Assembly: GCF_047470865.1 (NCBI RefSeq)
Contig: NZ_JAZDRH010000015.1
Span: 1 to 64,000 of the forward strand
Reading direction: 5' to 3'
Source: JAZDRH01 sp047470865
GTDB taxonomy: Bacteria; Pseudomonadota; Gammaproteobacteria; Pseudomonadales; Pseudomonadaceae
Length of the DNA: 64,000 nt
Below the pieces are notes generated by a model, which did not search any database, was not told the origin of the DNA, and saw nothing but the letters and a program-made list of their open reading frames with translations. Positions 42,127 to 51,586 of the stretch are shown here, piece by piece (the stretch's first letter is position 1; each line of letters begins with the position of its first letter). Made by a program: the position numbers and the translations under genes.

Positions 42127-42302
42127 TGGCGTCCCCTAGGGGACTCGAACCCCTGTTACCGCCGTGAAAGGGNNNNNNNNNNNNNNNNNNNNNNNNNNNN
42201 NNNNNNNNNNNNNNNNNNNNNNNNNNNNNNNNNNNNNNNNNNNNNNNNNNNNNNNNNNNNNNNNNNNNNNNGCGGTGTCCTAGGCCACTAGACGAAGGGG
42301 AC
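42127..42302 (-). tRNA. tRNA-Glu (TTC), copy 2, interrupted by assembly gap
   Basis: The 3' half (42127-42172) and the 5' half (42272-42302) match tRNA-Glu copy 1; between them are 99 unknown bases. If the halves are simply joined they give the intact gene with one base overlap, so the gap is most likely an unresolved repeat. Confidence 0.8.
42173..42271. other. assembly gap of 99 N
   Basis: Ninety-nine N lie inside a tRNA-Glu. The gap falls in a tandem Gly-Glu repeat, and its flanks share one base, so its true length and the number of tRNA copies are unknown. Confidence 0.95.
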
Positions 42303-42410
42303 GCAGCCTAGAAACTTATAACAGTTTCTGTACTTTCAGCTTAGTGTTTGCTGGAAGTGGCGCGCATTCTATGTATATATTCAGCACACGTCAACTATTT
42401 TTTAAAAAAA

Positions 42411-42818
42411 TTAATGAGTTGCGCGCTCTGTCGGCATAAATAAACGTTGTGACTCCATAGCCCAATCAAATGGTTTATTTTCCTGCATAGCTTCATAGCG
42501 CTGCTCTTCAAGCTGCTGAAAAAGTGCAATTTCATGATCAGGCATATAGTGCAAGCAATCACCACCAAAAAACCAAAGCAAATCACGAGGGATCATAGGT
42601 GCAATTTGCGGATAACGCATAAAGATTTGGCACATCACCTCTTGCCCTAAATATAGATCATCACTGCCCTGCTCTACTGCATTATAAACATCATCAAAAC
42701 GCTCAAGAAAGGCCTCATGGTTCCCTTCTGGGACCACTTCTTGATCAGCCATTGCTTGTAAAATTGAACGCACATGTTTTAATAAATCAAGTTGCAATAG
42801 CAAATACGAATTGCTCAT
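42411..42818 (-). CDS. conserved protein next to the DUF815 ATPase (135 aa), function unknown
   Basis: The ATG at 42818 (MSNSYLLLQLDLLKHVRSIL) has AAAGAGAA upstream; an earlier in-frame start is less likely. The protein is acidic and helical, with tryptophan and cysteine (LLWFFGGDCLHYMPD) in the centre. Proteins of this kind lie beside the DUF815 ATPase gene in Pseudomonas-like genomes. No domain recognised. Confidence 0.75.
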   Translation of the reverse strand: MSNSYLLLQLDLLKHVRSILQAMADQEVVPEGNHEAFLERFDDVYNAVEQGSDDLYLGQEVMCQIFMRYPQIAPMIPRDLLWFFGGDCLHYMPDHEIALFQQLEEQRYEAMQENKPFDWAMESQRLFMPTERATH

Positions 42819-42866
42819 AAAATTCTCTTTGTTCAATAGCGCCCTTGGAAACAAAAGGGCTGATTG

Positions 42867-43754
42867 TTACAGGTCTTGCGCCAATAACTGGCGACCCACC
42901 CAGTATTTAGCAAATTGCTGCGCACAACGTCCATTACGATTTCCACGCTGTGTTGCCCAACGTACTGCCTCTTTAGTTAGTGTCTCATCCATTTCCCAAG
43001 TCAACTGCGAAGCTTGCGCCCAATGATCAATCCAATGCTCAACCACAGATAAGTATTGATCCTGAGAAAAAGGATAAAACGACAGCCATAGCCCAAAACG
43101 ATCTGAAAGCGCAATTTTATCTTCAGCTGCTTCACTAGGATGAATTTCACCATCTACTTGCTGCCAGCTAGCATTGTCACTTTCACGTTCTGACACTAAA
43201 TGCCGGCGGTTAGACGTAGCATATAACAGCACATTATCAGGTGCTTTCTCCAAAGAGCCATCTAAAACACTTTTTAAAATTCTAAAGTCATCGCCTGCAT
43301 CAAAAGACAGATCATCACAAAAGACAATAAATTTTTGTGGCAACTTACCTAAAGACTCAACAATACGGGGTAAGTCGGCCAAGTTATCGCGCTCCACTTC
43401 AATTAAGCGCAGACCTGATTTGGCTTGCTGTGCAAGAATAGCACGTACTAAAGAAGACTTCCCTGTGCCACGCGCGCCCCACAGCAAAGCATGGTTAGCA
43501 GGATACCCAGCTATTAATTGCTGAGTGTTTTTCTCTAATAGCTCACGCTGACGCTCCATTCCTTTCAAATCAGCCAGATTAACATCCAAACTCACCTGCA
43601 AAGGTATTAAGAAACCATTATTACCCTGACGCAACCAACGTGCTGCCAAAGTTTCCTGCCAATCAATTTGCATATTAGTTTGTGGCAAAAGAAACTCTAC
43701 TCGTTCCAATATAGAACGTGCATAAGTTAAAAATTCTGTTACTTGCTCTTGCAT
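42867..43754 (-). CDS. DUF815-family AAA ATPase (295 aa)
   Basis: A single AAA+ domain: Walker A in ALLWGARGTGKSSLVRAIL (about residue 95), Walker B in KFIVFCDDLSF, and an arginine-finger-type LYATSNRRHLV. The whole protein has DUF815 family length. It is upstream of the 135-aa gene, 48 bases apart. The substrate is unknown. Confidence 0.88.
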   Translation of the reverse strand: MQEQVTEFLTYARSILERVEFLLPQTNMQIDWQETLAARWLRQGNNGFLIPLQVSLDVNLADLKGMERQRELLEKNTQQLIAGYPANHALLWGARGTGKSSLVRAILAQQAKSGLRLIEVERDNLADLPRIVESLGKLPQKFIVFCDDLSFDAGDDFRILKSVLDGSLEKAPDNVLLYATSNRRHLVSERESDNASWQQVDGEIHPSEAAEDKIALSDRFGLWLSFYPFSQDQYLSVVEHWIDHWAQASQLTWEMDETLTKEAVRWATQRGNRNGRCAQQFAKYWVGRQLLAQDL

Positions 43755-43765
43755 GATTATCTCTT

Positions 43766-44161
43766 TTATTTTGAAGGTTCAAACTCAAGACAGACTGAGT
43801 TAATACAATAACGTAAGCCCGTAGGCTGAGGACCATCAGGAAAAACGTGCCCTAAATGTGCATCACAGCCACTACAAAGCACTTCTATACGCTGCATACC
43901 ATAGCTAAAGTCATCCCGCTCCCACACCGCTTTTTCATTAATCGCCTGCCAATAACTTGGCCAACCACAACCTGCATCAAATTGTTGCTCAGAAGCAAAT
44001 AAGGCATTGCCACAACATACACACTTAAATACGCCTTTTATATAAGGCTGTAGAAACTCTCCTGTGAACGGCGGTTCAGTTTCCCCTAAACGACAGACCC
44101 TAAATTGCTCGTCAGAAAGCTTTTTACGCCAAGAATCTAATGTTTTTTTGACCTTTTTCAC
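43766..44161 (-). CDS. msrB: peptide methionine-R-sulfoxide reductase (131 aa)
   Basis: Zinc-binding CxxC pairs (CVCCG, CSGCD), the DAGCGWPSYW motif and the catalytic cysteine in RYCINSVCLEF are all present. The 131 aa fit the usual MsrB length. It reduces methionine-R-sulfoxide in oxidised proteins with thioredoxin. Divergent from the aminotransferase gene, as msrB and the alaA-like gene are neighbours in Pseudomonas. Confidence 0.95.
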   Translation of the reverse strand: MKKVKKTLDSWRKKLSDEQFRVCRLGETEPPFTGEFLQPYIKGVFKCVCCGNALFASEQQFDAGCGWPSYWQAINEKAVWERDDFSYGMQRIEVLCSGCDAHLGHVFPDGPQPTGLRYCINSVCLEFEPSK

Positions 44162-44338
44162 GAGATTTTCCTTTAAAGCTGGAAAAGAATTGCATCTGCA
44201 CCTTTCATAACCACATTTACAGTCGTATGATAGGATTTTTAACTATCACAGTCTGACATGACTTCATTCGCACGCCTAGACTGATTTATTTGCATTGCAC
44301 AGCGACCCTGTGCCTCATTAATCGGGATACACAACATC
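44162..44338. promoter_or_regulatory. divergent promoter region of msrB and alaA
   Basis: 177 bases between divergently transcribed genes. No individual promoter is clear enough to place with confidence. Confidence 0.4.
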
Positions 44339-45550
44339 ATGCAGTTCAGCAAATCCAACAAACTAGCTAACGTCTGCTATGACATCCGCGGACCTGTGCT
44401 AAAGCATGCTAAACGTCTAGAAGACGAAGGGCACCGTATCCTAAAACTGAACATCGGCAACCCTGCACCCTTTGGTTTTGAAGCGCCAGATGAAATACTG
44501 CAAGACGTTATCCGTACGCTACCTACAGCACAAGGCTATAGTGATTCAAAAGGGTTATTTAGCGCACGTAAAGCCGTAATGCAGCATTACCAACAAAAAA
44601 ATGTTCTAGGTGTAGGCATTGAAGATGTCTACCTAGGCAATGGTGTGTCTGAGCTTATTGTCATGGTATTGCAAGCGCTGCTTAACAACGGTGATGAAGT
44701 TTTAATCCCAGCGCCTGACTACCCCCTATGGACAGCAGCCACCGCACTATCTGGCGGTACACCAGTACATTATTTGTGCGATGAAAAAGCAGGATGGTTC
44801 CCTGATATTGCAGATATTCGCGCCAAAGTAACACCTCGTACTAAAGCCATCTTGCTGATCAACCCAAACAACCCAACTGGCGCTGTTTACTCCAAAGAGT
44901 TATTGGAAGATATTGCACAGGTTGCACGTGAAAATAACTTGATTATTTTCTCTGATGAAATCTATGACAAAATTTTATATGACGAAGCACAACACACTTG
45001 CATTGCTTCTTTAGCGCCTGATGTATTGTGCTTAACCTTTAATGGATTATCCAAAGCTTATCGCATTGCTGGCTTTCGCTCCGGCTGGTTTGTGATTACA
45101 GGACCTAAGCATTTAGCTAAAAGCTATATTGAAGGCTTAGATATTCTAGCCAATATGCGTTTATGCGCTAACGTGCCAGCCCAAAATGCCATTCAAACGG
45201 CTTTAGGTGGTTATCAAAGTATTAATGATCTTATTCTTCCTGGAGGACGCCTGCTAGAACAACGCAACCGAACCTATGAGCTACTAAATAGCATACCAGG
45301 TATTAGTTGCGTTAAACCCATGGGCGCGCTATACGCCTTCCCTCGTATTGATCCAAAAGTTTGTCCTATACACAATGATGAGAAATTTGCGTTAGACTTA
45401 CTACTTTCTGAAAAACTGCTAATCGTGCAAGGCACCGCCTTTAACTGGCCTTGGCCTGATCACTTCCGTGTTGTAACACTGCCGCGAGTTGATGATCTTG
45501 AGCAAGCTATTACACGCATTGGTAAATTCGTAAGCACTTATCGCCAATAA
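44339..45550 (+). CDS. alaA: PLP-dependent aminotransferase, alanine aminotransferase AlaA-like (403 aa)
   Basis: Fold-type I aminotransferase of the YfbQ/AlaA group: INPNNPTGAVYSKELLEDIA, EIYDKILYD, and the PLP lysine in TFNGLSKAYRIAGFRSGW (about residue 240), then arginine in LPRVDDLEQA. Length of 403 aa is standard. It converts glutamate and pyruvate to 2-oxoglutarate and alanine. Followed nine bases later by the 143-aa gene. Confidence 0.88.
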   Translation: MQFSKSNKLANVCYDIRGPVLKHAKRLEDEGHRILKLNIGNPAPFGFEAPDEILQDVIRTLPTAQGYSDSKGLFSARKAVMQHYQQKNVLGVGIEDVYLGNGVSELIVMVLQALLNNGDEVLIPAPDYPLWTAATALSGGTPVHYLCDEKAGWFPDIADIRAKVTPRTKAILLINPNNPTGAVYSKELLEDIAQVARENNLIIFSDEIYDKILYDEAQHTCIASLAPDVLCLTFNGLSKAYRIAGFRSGWFVITGPKHLAKSYIEGLDILANMRLCANVPAQNAIQTALGGYQSINDLILPGGRLLEQRNRTYELLNSIPGISCVKPMGALYAFPRIDPKVCPIHNDEKFALDLLLSEKLLIVQGTAFNWPWPDHFRVVTLPRVDDLEQAITRIGKFVSTYRQ

Positions 45551-45559
45551 GACGAGTAC

Positions 45560-45991
45560 ATGGATCTACACATCGACGACTTTTATCGTGATGCGGCTAT
45601 CGGCCTGAACATTTTGTATCAGGCCTTTCCGCGCAAAGTAGCCCTTTATATTGACGACATCATTGGCTATCACGAGCCTGATGAAGTGGGACTACCTCAG
45701 TTACGTCATCAACAATGCCTAAGCACTCTACTTTGGTTGGCTGACGAAGGCTTCATTCGTTATGAAAGCCTAATTAGCTTTACCGCTTTAGACCAAGCCT
45801 GCTTAACCGCCAAAGCCTTCACTAAATTAAATGCGCTAACCAGTGACCTATCGGCACAAATTACCCAGCTGCCACATAGCATTGCCCGAGTAAAAGGTAA
45901 TTTAATAAATCAGCTGCGTGAGGCCATTCAAAACCAAGATAGTGAACGTCTTGCCGAACTCTTTCCGAGACTACTACTAACGGGTGACTAA
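45560..45991 (+). CDS. conserved protein between alaA and htpX (143 aa), function unknown
   Basis: 143-aa mostly helical protein (MDLHIDDFYRDAAIGLNIL, FPRKVALYIDDIIGYHEPDE). A homologue in this position, after the AlaA-like gene and before htpX, is found in Pseudomonas. It is probably cotranscribed with alaA. No enzyme motif visible. Confidence 0.8.
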   Translation: MDLHIDDFYRDAAIGLNILYQAFPRKVALYIDDIIGYHEPDEVGLPQLRHQQCLSTLLWLADEGFIRYESLISFTALDQACLTAKAFTKLNALTSDLSAQITQLPHSIARVKGNLINQLREAIQNQDSERLAELFPRLLLTGD

Positions 45992-46101
45992 GTTAAAGAA
46001 CCACCTTAAAAACGAAACAGTTTGCAATATGTGCAGCCTTGCTATGCGCTGCATACATCCTTATATCTTATTTAACTTTATTACTACAGCGGAGATTTGT
46101 A

Positions 46102-46965
46102 ATGCTGCGGATGGGTTTATTTATCCTTACCAACATGGCAGTTTTGCTAGTGGCAGGCATTATTTTAAGGCTACTTGGTGTTGATCGCTTTACAGGCGCA
46201 AACTACGGTAGTTTACTTTTATTTTGCGGTGTGTTTGGTTTTGTTGGATCTTTTATATCTCTATTTATTTCTAAATGGATGGCACAAAAATCAACAGGCA
46301 CACAACTCATTACAGAACCCCAAACACGTCACGAGCAATGGTTAATTAATACAGTTGCTGAACTGGCTGAAAAAGCAGGTATTGGCATGCCTCAAGTGGG
46401 TATTTTTCCTGCCTATGAGGCTAACGCCTTTGCTACAGGTTGGAACCGCAACGATGCTTTAGTTGCTGTTAGCCAAGGTATGCTTGAACGCTTTTCACCT
46501 GACGAGATTCGAGCTGTCCTTGCCCATGAAATTGGCCATGTTGCTAATGGAGATATGGTAACTATGAGCCTTATTCAAGGCGTAGTTAACACCTTTGTTA
46601 TGTTCTTTGCCCGTATTGTGGGTGATCTAGTTGACCGCGTTGTCTTAAAAAATGAAGAAGGTCGTGGCCCTGCCTATCTGATAACAGTGATGGTCGCTGA
46701 AATTCTATTTGGCATTTTAGCTAGCATTATTGTTATGTGGTTTTCACGCTGGCGTGAATACCGCGCAGATTATGCAGGCGCCACCTTAGCCGATAAACAG
46801 TCAATGATTGCTGCCTTACAACGCTTACAGCGCGAAGCAGAAGTTCCACACGAAATGCCTAAAACACTGACTGCTTTTGGCATTAATACAGGTCAAGCAA
46901 TGAGTAAACTATTCATGAGTCACCCACCTTTAGAAGAGCGTATTGAAGCACTACGTAAACTTTAA
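46102..46965 (+). CDS. htpX: membrane zinc metalloprotease HtpX (287 aa)
   Basis: The ATG at 46102 (MLRMGLFILTNMAVLLVAGI) follows GGAG; the longer frame is unlikely. Two N-terminal membrane segments, then the zinc-binding HEIGH in VLAHEIGHVANGD (about residue 140), two further hydrophobic segments and the glutamate in EYRADYAGA. HtpX degrades misfolded membrane proteins. Length matches the family (about 290). Confidence 0.95.
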   Translation: MLRMGLFILTNMAVLLVAGIILRLLGVDRFTGANYGSLLLFCGVFGFVGSFISLFISKWMAQKSTGTQLITEPQTRHEQWLINTVAELAEKAGIGMPQVGIFPAYEANAFATGWNRNDALVAVSQGMLERFSPDEIRAVLAHEIGHVANGDMVTMSLIQGVVNTFVMFFARIVGDLVDRVVLKNEEGRGPAYLITVMVAEILFGILASIIVMWFSRWREYRADYAGATLADKQSMIAALQRLQREAEVPHEMPKTLTAFGINTGQAMSKLFMSHPPLEERIEALRKL

Positions 46966-46983
46966 AAACCATTAAACAAAAAC

Positions 46984-47014
46984 AAAAAAGCCGAGCTAAA
47001 TAGCTCGGCTTTTT
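46984..47014. terminator. bidirectional terminator between htpX and etfA
   Basis: AAAAAAGCCGAGCTA / TAGCTCGGCTTTTT hairpin with A and T runs on both sides, serving two convergent genes. Confidence 0.92.
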
Positions 47015-47030
47015 AATGCGCCAATACTAA

Positions 47031-47960
47031 TTAAACAGCATCAGTTAGCGCTGGAACAGCATCAAATAAGTCAGCTACTAAACCGTAGTCTGCCACTTGG
47101 AAAATGGGAGCATCTTCGTCTTTGTTGATAGCAACAATAACTTTAGAGTCCTTCATACCGGCAAGGTGCTGAATGGCGCCAGAAATACCTACAGCGACAT
47201 ACAACTGTGGTGCAACAATTTTACCTGTTTGCCCCACTTGCATATCATTTGGTACAAAACCAGCATCCACTGCGGCACGTGAAGCACCTACAGCCGCACC
47301 TAATTTGTCAGCTAGTTTGTAAAGTAGCTGGAAGTTATCGCCATTTTGCATACCGCGACCACCAGACACCACAATTTTGGCTGAGGTTAATTCAGGGCGA
47401 TCTGAAGTTGCTAGCTCTTGGCTAACAAAAGCAGAAATGCCTGCATCACTACCGGCAGCAACAGATTCTACTACCGCTGAGCCACCTTCTGCTGCAACAG
47501 GATCAAATCCAGTTGAGCGCACAGTAATAACTTTGACAGCTGCAGTTGACTGCACTGTTGCAATGGCATTACCAGCATAAATAGGTCGCTTAAAGGTATC
47601 AGCACTTTCTACTGCAATGATTTCAGAGATCTGGTCAACATCAAGTAGTGCTGCAACGCGAGGCAATACGTTTTTGCCTGTAGTTGTAGCTGGAGCCAAA
47701 ATATGGCTGTAGCTTTTACCTAGCTCTGCAATAACAGGCGCTAAATTTTCAGGAAGTTGATGCTCTAATGCCGCATTATCTGCGACTAGTACTTTACGCA
47801 CACCAGCAGCTTTAGCAGCAGCTTCAGCAGCAGCCGAACAATTTGCACCTGCAACTAGCACATCAATATCGCCACCTATTTTCTGAGCAGCAGCAATTGT
47901 GTTTAGGGTTGATGCACCTAGCGCAGCATTAGAGTGATCTGCAAGAACTAAAATAGTCAT
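47031..47960 (-). CDS. etfA: electron transfer flavoprotein alpha subunit (309 aa)
   Basis: 309 aa with the N-terminal ETF alpha/beta part (MTILVLADHSNAALGASTLN) and the C-terminal FAD domain (SRAAVDAGFVPNDMQVGQTG, then PQLYVAVGISGAIQHLAGMK). The stop of etfB and this start share one base (TAATGA). It passes electrons from acyl-CoA dehydrogenases to the ETF dehydrogenase encoded divergently. Ends near the shared terminator. Confidence 0.96.
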   Translation of the reverse strand: MTILVLADHSNAALGASTLNTIAAAQKIGGDIDVLVAGANCSAAAEAAAKAAGVRKVLVADNAALEHQLPENLAPVIAELGKSYSHILAPATTTGKNVLPRVAALLDVDQISEIIAVESADTFKRPIYAGNAIATVQSTAAVKVITVRSTGFDPVAAEGGSAVVESVAAGSDAGISAFVSQELATSDRPELTSAKIVVSGGRGMQNGDNFQLLYKLADKLGAAVGASRAAVDAGFVPNDMQVGQTGKIVAPQLYVAVGISGAIQHLAGMKDSKVIVAINKDEDAPIFQVADYGLVADLFDAVPALTDAV

Positions 47961-48709
47961 TAGATTACTTTCGCCTCGTTTTTAAGTTTCTCAACCAAGC
48001 TCGCCACATCAGCTACTTTAACACCTGCTTGACGCGCTGCAGGCGCTTCCACTTTAAGTGTTTTAACAGTAGAGGTAGTTGCTACACCTAACGCGTCTGG
48101 AGTTAAAGTCTCCAAAGGCTTTTTCTTTGCCTTCATAATATTCGGCAAAGAGGCATAGCGTGGCTCATTTAAACGAAGGTCAGTTGTTACAATAGCAGGC
48201 ATAGTTAATGCTACTGTTTCTAAACCACCATCAACTTCACGGGTTACGTTCACTTTATCACCTGCTACTTCTACTTTAGAAGCAAAGGTGCCTTGTGGGT
48301 AACCTGTCAATGCTGCCAGCATTTGACCCGTTTGATTGTTATCACTATCAATGGCTTGCTTGCCCAATAGTACTAACTGAGGCTGTTCCTTATCGACTAC
48401 CGCTTTTAACAATTTAGCAATAGCTAAAGAGTTTAGCGCGTCATTGGATTCAACTAAGATTGCGCGATCAGCACCGAGCGCTAGCGCAGTGCGTAATTGC
48501 TCTTGCGCAGTGGCTGGGCCTACGGAGACCGCGACGATTTCAGTCGCTACGCCTTTCTCTTTCAAGCGAACGGCTTCTTCTACGCCGATTTCACAGAAAG
48601 GATTCATTGACATCTTTACGTTGGTTAGATCAACGTCGCTATTGTCCGCTTTAACACGTACTTTTACGTTGTAATCTACCACTCGTTTGACAGCTACAAG
48701 AACCTTCAT
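47960..48709 (-). CDS. etfB: electron transfer flavoprotein beta subunit (249 aa)
   Basis: The ATG at 48709 (MKVLVAVKRVVDYNVKVRV) follows GAGGA; the longer in-frame extension is rejected. Contains VSMNPFCEIGVEEAVRL and the AMP-binding signature DLRLNEPRYASLPNIMKAK. 249 aa is the family length. Forms the ETF heterodimer with EtfA. Confidence 0.96.
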   Translation of the reverse strand: MKVLVAVKRVVDYNVKVRVKADNSDVDLTNVKMSMNPFCEIGVEEAVRLKEKGVATEIVAVSVGPATAQEQLRTALALGADRAILVESNDALNSLAIAKLLKAVVDKEQPQLVLLGKQAIDSDNNQTGQMLAALTGYPQGTFASKVEVAGDKVNVTREVDGGLETVALTMPAIVTTDLRLNEPRYASLPNIMKAKKKPLETLTPDALGVATTSTVKTLKVEAPAARQAGVKVADVASLVEKLKNEAKVI

Positions 48710-49163
48710 GGATTCCTCGTTATCTCCGGTGAATAAAGAATTTCGCCAAGTCCAGCCCCCTTGGTTGAAAGCTACGACAGCCAAACCCAGAACTCAGCAC
48801 ATTTGCTATCTTGAAGTAACCACCTTATATGGTCAATAGAATTGATAGCAGTTTTCATGTGAGAACCAACTTTAGGGGACCTAACAATCGCACATTAGAC
48901 TAATTTCACACGCATCTATAGTTGAATTGAAACCCTATCAAAGTCGTATTTTCACACTTTAAACGCTGTTTAGTTGCTCCAGTTCAGGTAAAATAGGCGT
49001 TTAAGCGACTATAACAATGTAGCTTATCGTGGTTATAAATAAATTCAAACAAACGTTTGTATTGAACCTAAAATCAGCATAGATATAATGTGCTTGGTAT
49101 GACTATTTCTTTGCTATTGTGTAATTTCTAACAATAAATAAAGCCTGACTTAGGAGAATGCTT
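48710..49163. promoter_or_regulatory. divergent promoter region of etfBA and the ETF dehydrogenase gene
   Basis: About 450 bases without a gene between the divergent etfB and ETF dehydrogenase genes. Contains CAAACAAACGTTTG at 49046-49059, listed separately as a PsrA-type box. TAACAATAAATAAAGCC precedes the dehydrogenase ribosome binding site. Confidence 0.6.
49046..49059. promoter_or_regulatory. candidate PsrA-binding box
   Basis: CAAAC-AAAC-GTTTG agrees with the Pseudomonas PsrA consensus (G/CAAAC, 2-4 bases, GTTTG/C). PsrA is a fatty-acid-responsive repressor and ETF genes fit its regulon. The inner ACAAACGTTTGT is palindromic. Confidence 0.55.
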
Positions 49164-50816
49164 GTGGAACGCGAATACATGGAATTCGACGTCGTCATTG
49201 TTGGCGCTGGCCCTGCAGGATTATCAGCTGCTTGCCGCCTGAAACAAAAAGCCAATGAAGCTGGTCAAGAAATCAGCGTGTGCGTTGTCGAGAAAGGTTC
49301 CGAAGTCGGTGCCCACATTCTTTCTGGCGCCGTTTTTGAGCCTCGTGCACTCAATGAACTTTTCCCCAATTGGAAAGAGTTAGAAGCCCCTTTAAATACT
49401 GCCGTTAAGCGCGATGAGATTTATCTTTATAAATCACAAGAAAAAGCCATCAAGCTACCTAATCTCTTTGTGCCTAAAACCATGCACAACGAAGGTAATT
49501 ATATTATTTCAGCTGGTAATCTTTGCCGCTGGCTAGCACAACAAGCTGAAAACCTTGGTGTTGAAATTTATCCAGGCTTTACTGCAGCTGAAGTACTCTA
49601 CGACGAAAATAATGTTGTGCGTGGCATTATTACTGGCGAAATGGGCGTAGACAAAGAAGGCAATCAAAAAGCTGACTATGTACCCGGCATGGAGTTACGC
49701 GGTAAGTACACTCTATTTGCTGAAGGTTGTCGTGGCCATTTAGGCAAACAGCTACTGAAAAAATTTGAGCTTGACCGTGACAGCGATGTGCAGCATTACG
49801 GTATTGGCATAAAAGAGCTATGGACGATTGACCCTAACAAACATGAAGCAGGTTTAGTCATTCATGGTGCAGGCTGGCCTTTGCCAAGTGATACCAATGG
49901 CGGCTCGTTCCTTTATCACTTAGAAGACAACCAAGTTGTTGTAGGGTTAATTGTTGACCTCTCATACAGCAATCCACATTTATCGCCATTTGATGAGTTT
50001 CAGCACTTTAAACACCAAGCTGAAATTCGCAAATACCTTGAAGGTGGTACTCGTGTAGCTTATGGCGCACGTGCACTATGCAAAGGTGGATTCAATTCAC
50101 TACCCAAAATGGTTTTCCCTGGCGGTGCGTTAATTGGTTGCGACCTTGGTACCTTGAACTTTTCAAAAATCAAAGGCAACCATACTGCAATGAAGTCTGG
50201 CATGTTGGCCGCTGACGCAGCAGCCAAAGTATTGCTGGCAGGTAGCGAAGGCGGCGATGAACTAACAGGTTACGTTGAAGATTTTAAAGCCAGTTGGTTA
50301 TATGACGAGTTGTATCGTGATCGCAACTTTGGCCCAGCCATGCATAAATTTGGTACTTTCTTTGGTGGCGCTTTCAACTTTATCGACCAAAATATTTTTG
50401 GCGGTAAAATGCCATTTACCTTGCATGACAATGTACCAGATTACTCCACCTTGAAAAAAGCCAGTGAAGCACCAAAAATCACTTACCCTAAACCAGATGG
50501 CAAACTCAGTTTTGACAAACTTAGCTCAGTGTTCTTATCAAGTACACATCATGAAGCGAACCAACCTTGCCACCTAAAACTAACGGATGCGTCAATTCCA
50601 TTAGCGCAAAACCTACCTCTTTATGACGAGCCAGCACAGCGCTACTGTCCTGCTGGCGTATATGAAGTAGTAACGAATGACGAAGGTGAAAAACGCTTCC
50701 AAATTAACGCTGAAAACTGCGTACACTGTAAAACCTGTGATATTAAAGATCCTGCGCAAAATATCACTTGGACTACGCCAGAAGGTGGTGGTGGCCCTAG
50801 CTATCCAAATATGTAA
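49164..50816 (+). CDS. electron transfer flavoprotein-ubiquinone oxidoreductase (550 aa)
   Basis: GTG at 49164 (VEREYMEFDVVIVGAGPAGL) has AGGAG eight bases upstream and gives the family start; the ATG at 49158 is too close to the ribosome binding site. N-terminal FAD motif VIVGAGPAGLSAACRL; C-terminal 4Fe-4S ligands in YCPAGVYEV, ENCVHCKTCDIKDP. It passes electrons from ETF to ubiquinone at the membrane. 550 aa is normal. Confidence 0.95.
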   Translation: MEREYMEFDVVIVGAGPAGLSAACRLKQKANEAGQEISVCVVEKGSEVGAHILSGAVFEPRALNELFPNWKELEAPLNTAVKRDEIYLYKSQEKAIKLPNLFVPKTMHNEGNYIISAGNLCRWLAQQAENLGVEIYPGFTAAEVLYDENNVVRGIITGEMGVDKEGNQKADYVPGMELRGKYTLFAEGCRGHLGKQLLKKFELDRDSDVQHYGIGIKELWTIDPNKHEAGLVIHGAGWPLPSDTNGGSFLYHLEDNQVVVGLIVDLSYSNPHLSPFDEFQHFKHQAEIRKYLEGGTRVAYGARALCKGGFNSLPKMVFPGGALIGCDLGTLNFSKIKGNHTAMKSGMLAADAAAKVLLAGSEGGDELTGYVEDFKASWLYDELYRDRNFGPAMHKFGTFFGGAFNFIDQNIFGGKMPFTLHDNVPDYSTLKKASEAPKITYPKPDGKLSFDKLSSVFLSSTHHEANQPCHLKLTDASIPLAQNLPLYDEPAQRYCPAGVYEVVTNDEGEKRFQINAENCVHCKTCDIKDPAQNITWTTPEGGGGPSYPNM

Positions 50817-50820
50817 AGCT

Positions 50821-50849
50821 AAAAGCCGAACCTAGTGTTCGGCTTTTTT
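50821..50849 (+). terminator. terminator of the ETF dehydrogenase gene
   Basis: AAAAGCCGAAC / GTTCGGCTTTTTT hairpin five bases after the stop codon. Confidence 0.92.
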
Positions 50850-50932
50850 ATAACAATTAGGCACAATTGCGTGCTTGATTCGTATCAATCTGTACATTTA
50901 CCTATAAAATAATCAGACTACTTTTTTGGATA

Positions 50933-51475
50933 GTGTTAATACCTATACCACGTTTTGCCATCATAGCTGCCATTGCACTAGCTATCACTGCTTTTGCCAC
51001 TATAAATATCTATACTAACTATGGTTTGTCTGCTTACTTTCCTGTCAATTTAAAAAAGCAGGAAGCCAACAACCTAGCCGTCACTTTTAAATACGCTAAC
51101 TAAAGTAAGCACAATGCTGGACCTAGTGAGTATGTACCTACATTTGACCTTAACCACGCAAAGGTACGTATTACTTGCTTAGGCGTTGAACCGCTCTGTG
51201 ATCCATTCAATAAATTTCCTAATTTTTTCATTGAACACATCAGCTAGTTTGTAATTGATGAAAGCCATGTATTTGTTGATACACTGAGCTACCGTTTGGC
51301 AGATGACCCACAACAGACATTGCATGTCATGAAAAACACCTACAACAGCCTAGATTCCAACGGAGTATTACCTGCATTTAACGAGCAAACTGCCTTTTAT
51401 CATCGAATGGCGCTGGCTATTTTTATTAGCATAGTACTGTTTAGTTCCTACATTCACAGGCTTGACAAAAAATGA
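50933..51475 (+). pseudogene. pseudogene of a membrane-anchored protein, two in-frame stops
   Basis: One reading frame from GTG 50933 to TGA 51475 (181 codons) reads as a coherent protein apart from TAA at 51101 and TAG at 51245; no frameshift is needed. It begins with a membrane segment (RFAIIAAIALAITAFATINI), has a polar middle, and ends with a second one (ALAIFISIVLFSSYI) plus a basic tail. This reads like a recently inactivated two-pass membrane protein. No family recognised. It fills most of the 770-base gap before sbp. Confidence 0.7.
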
Positions 51476-51586
51476 AGTCACAGTGAAAACCAACAAAATA
51501 GTATAAGTAAATTATTTTTAATTCTTTTACTACATAACTAGATTTACCTATAGTCACCCATATTTTATTAAAATAGGCGACTTCCA

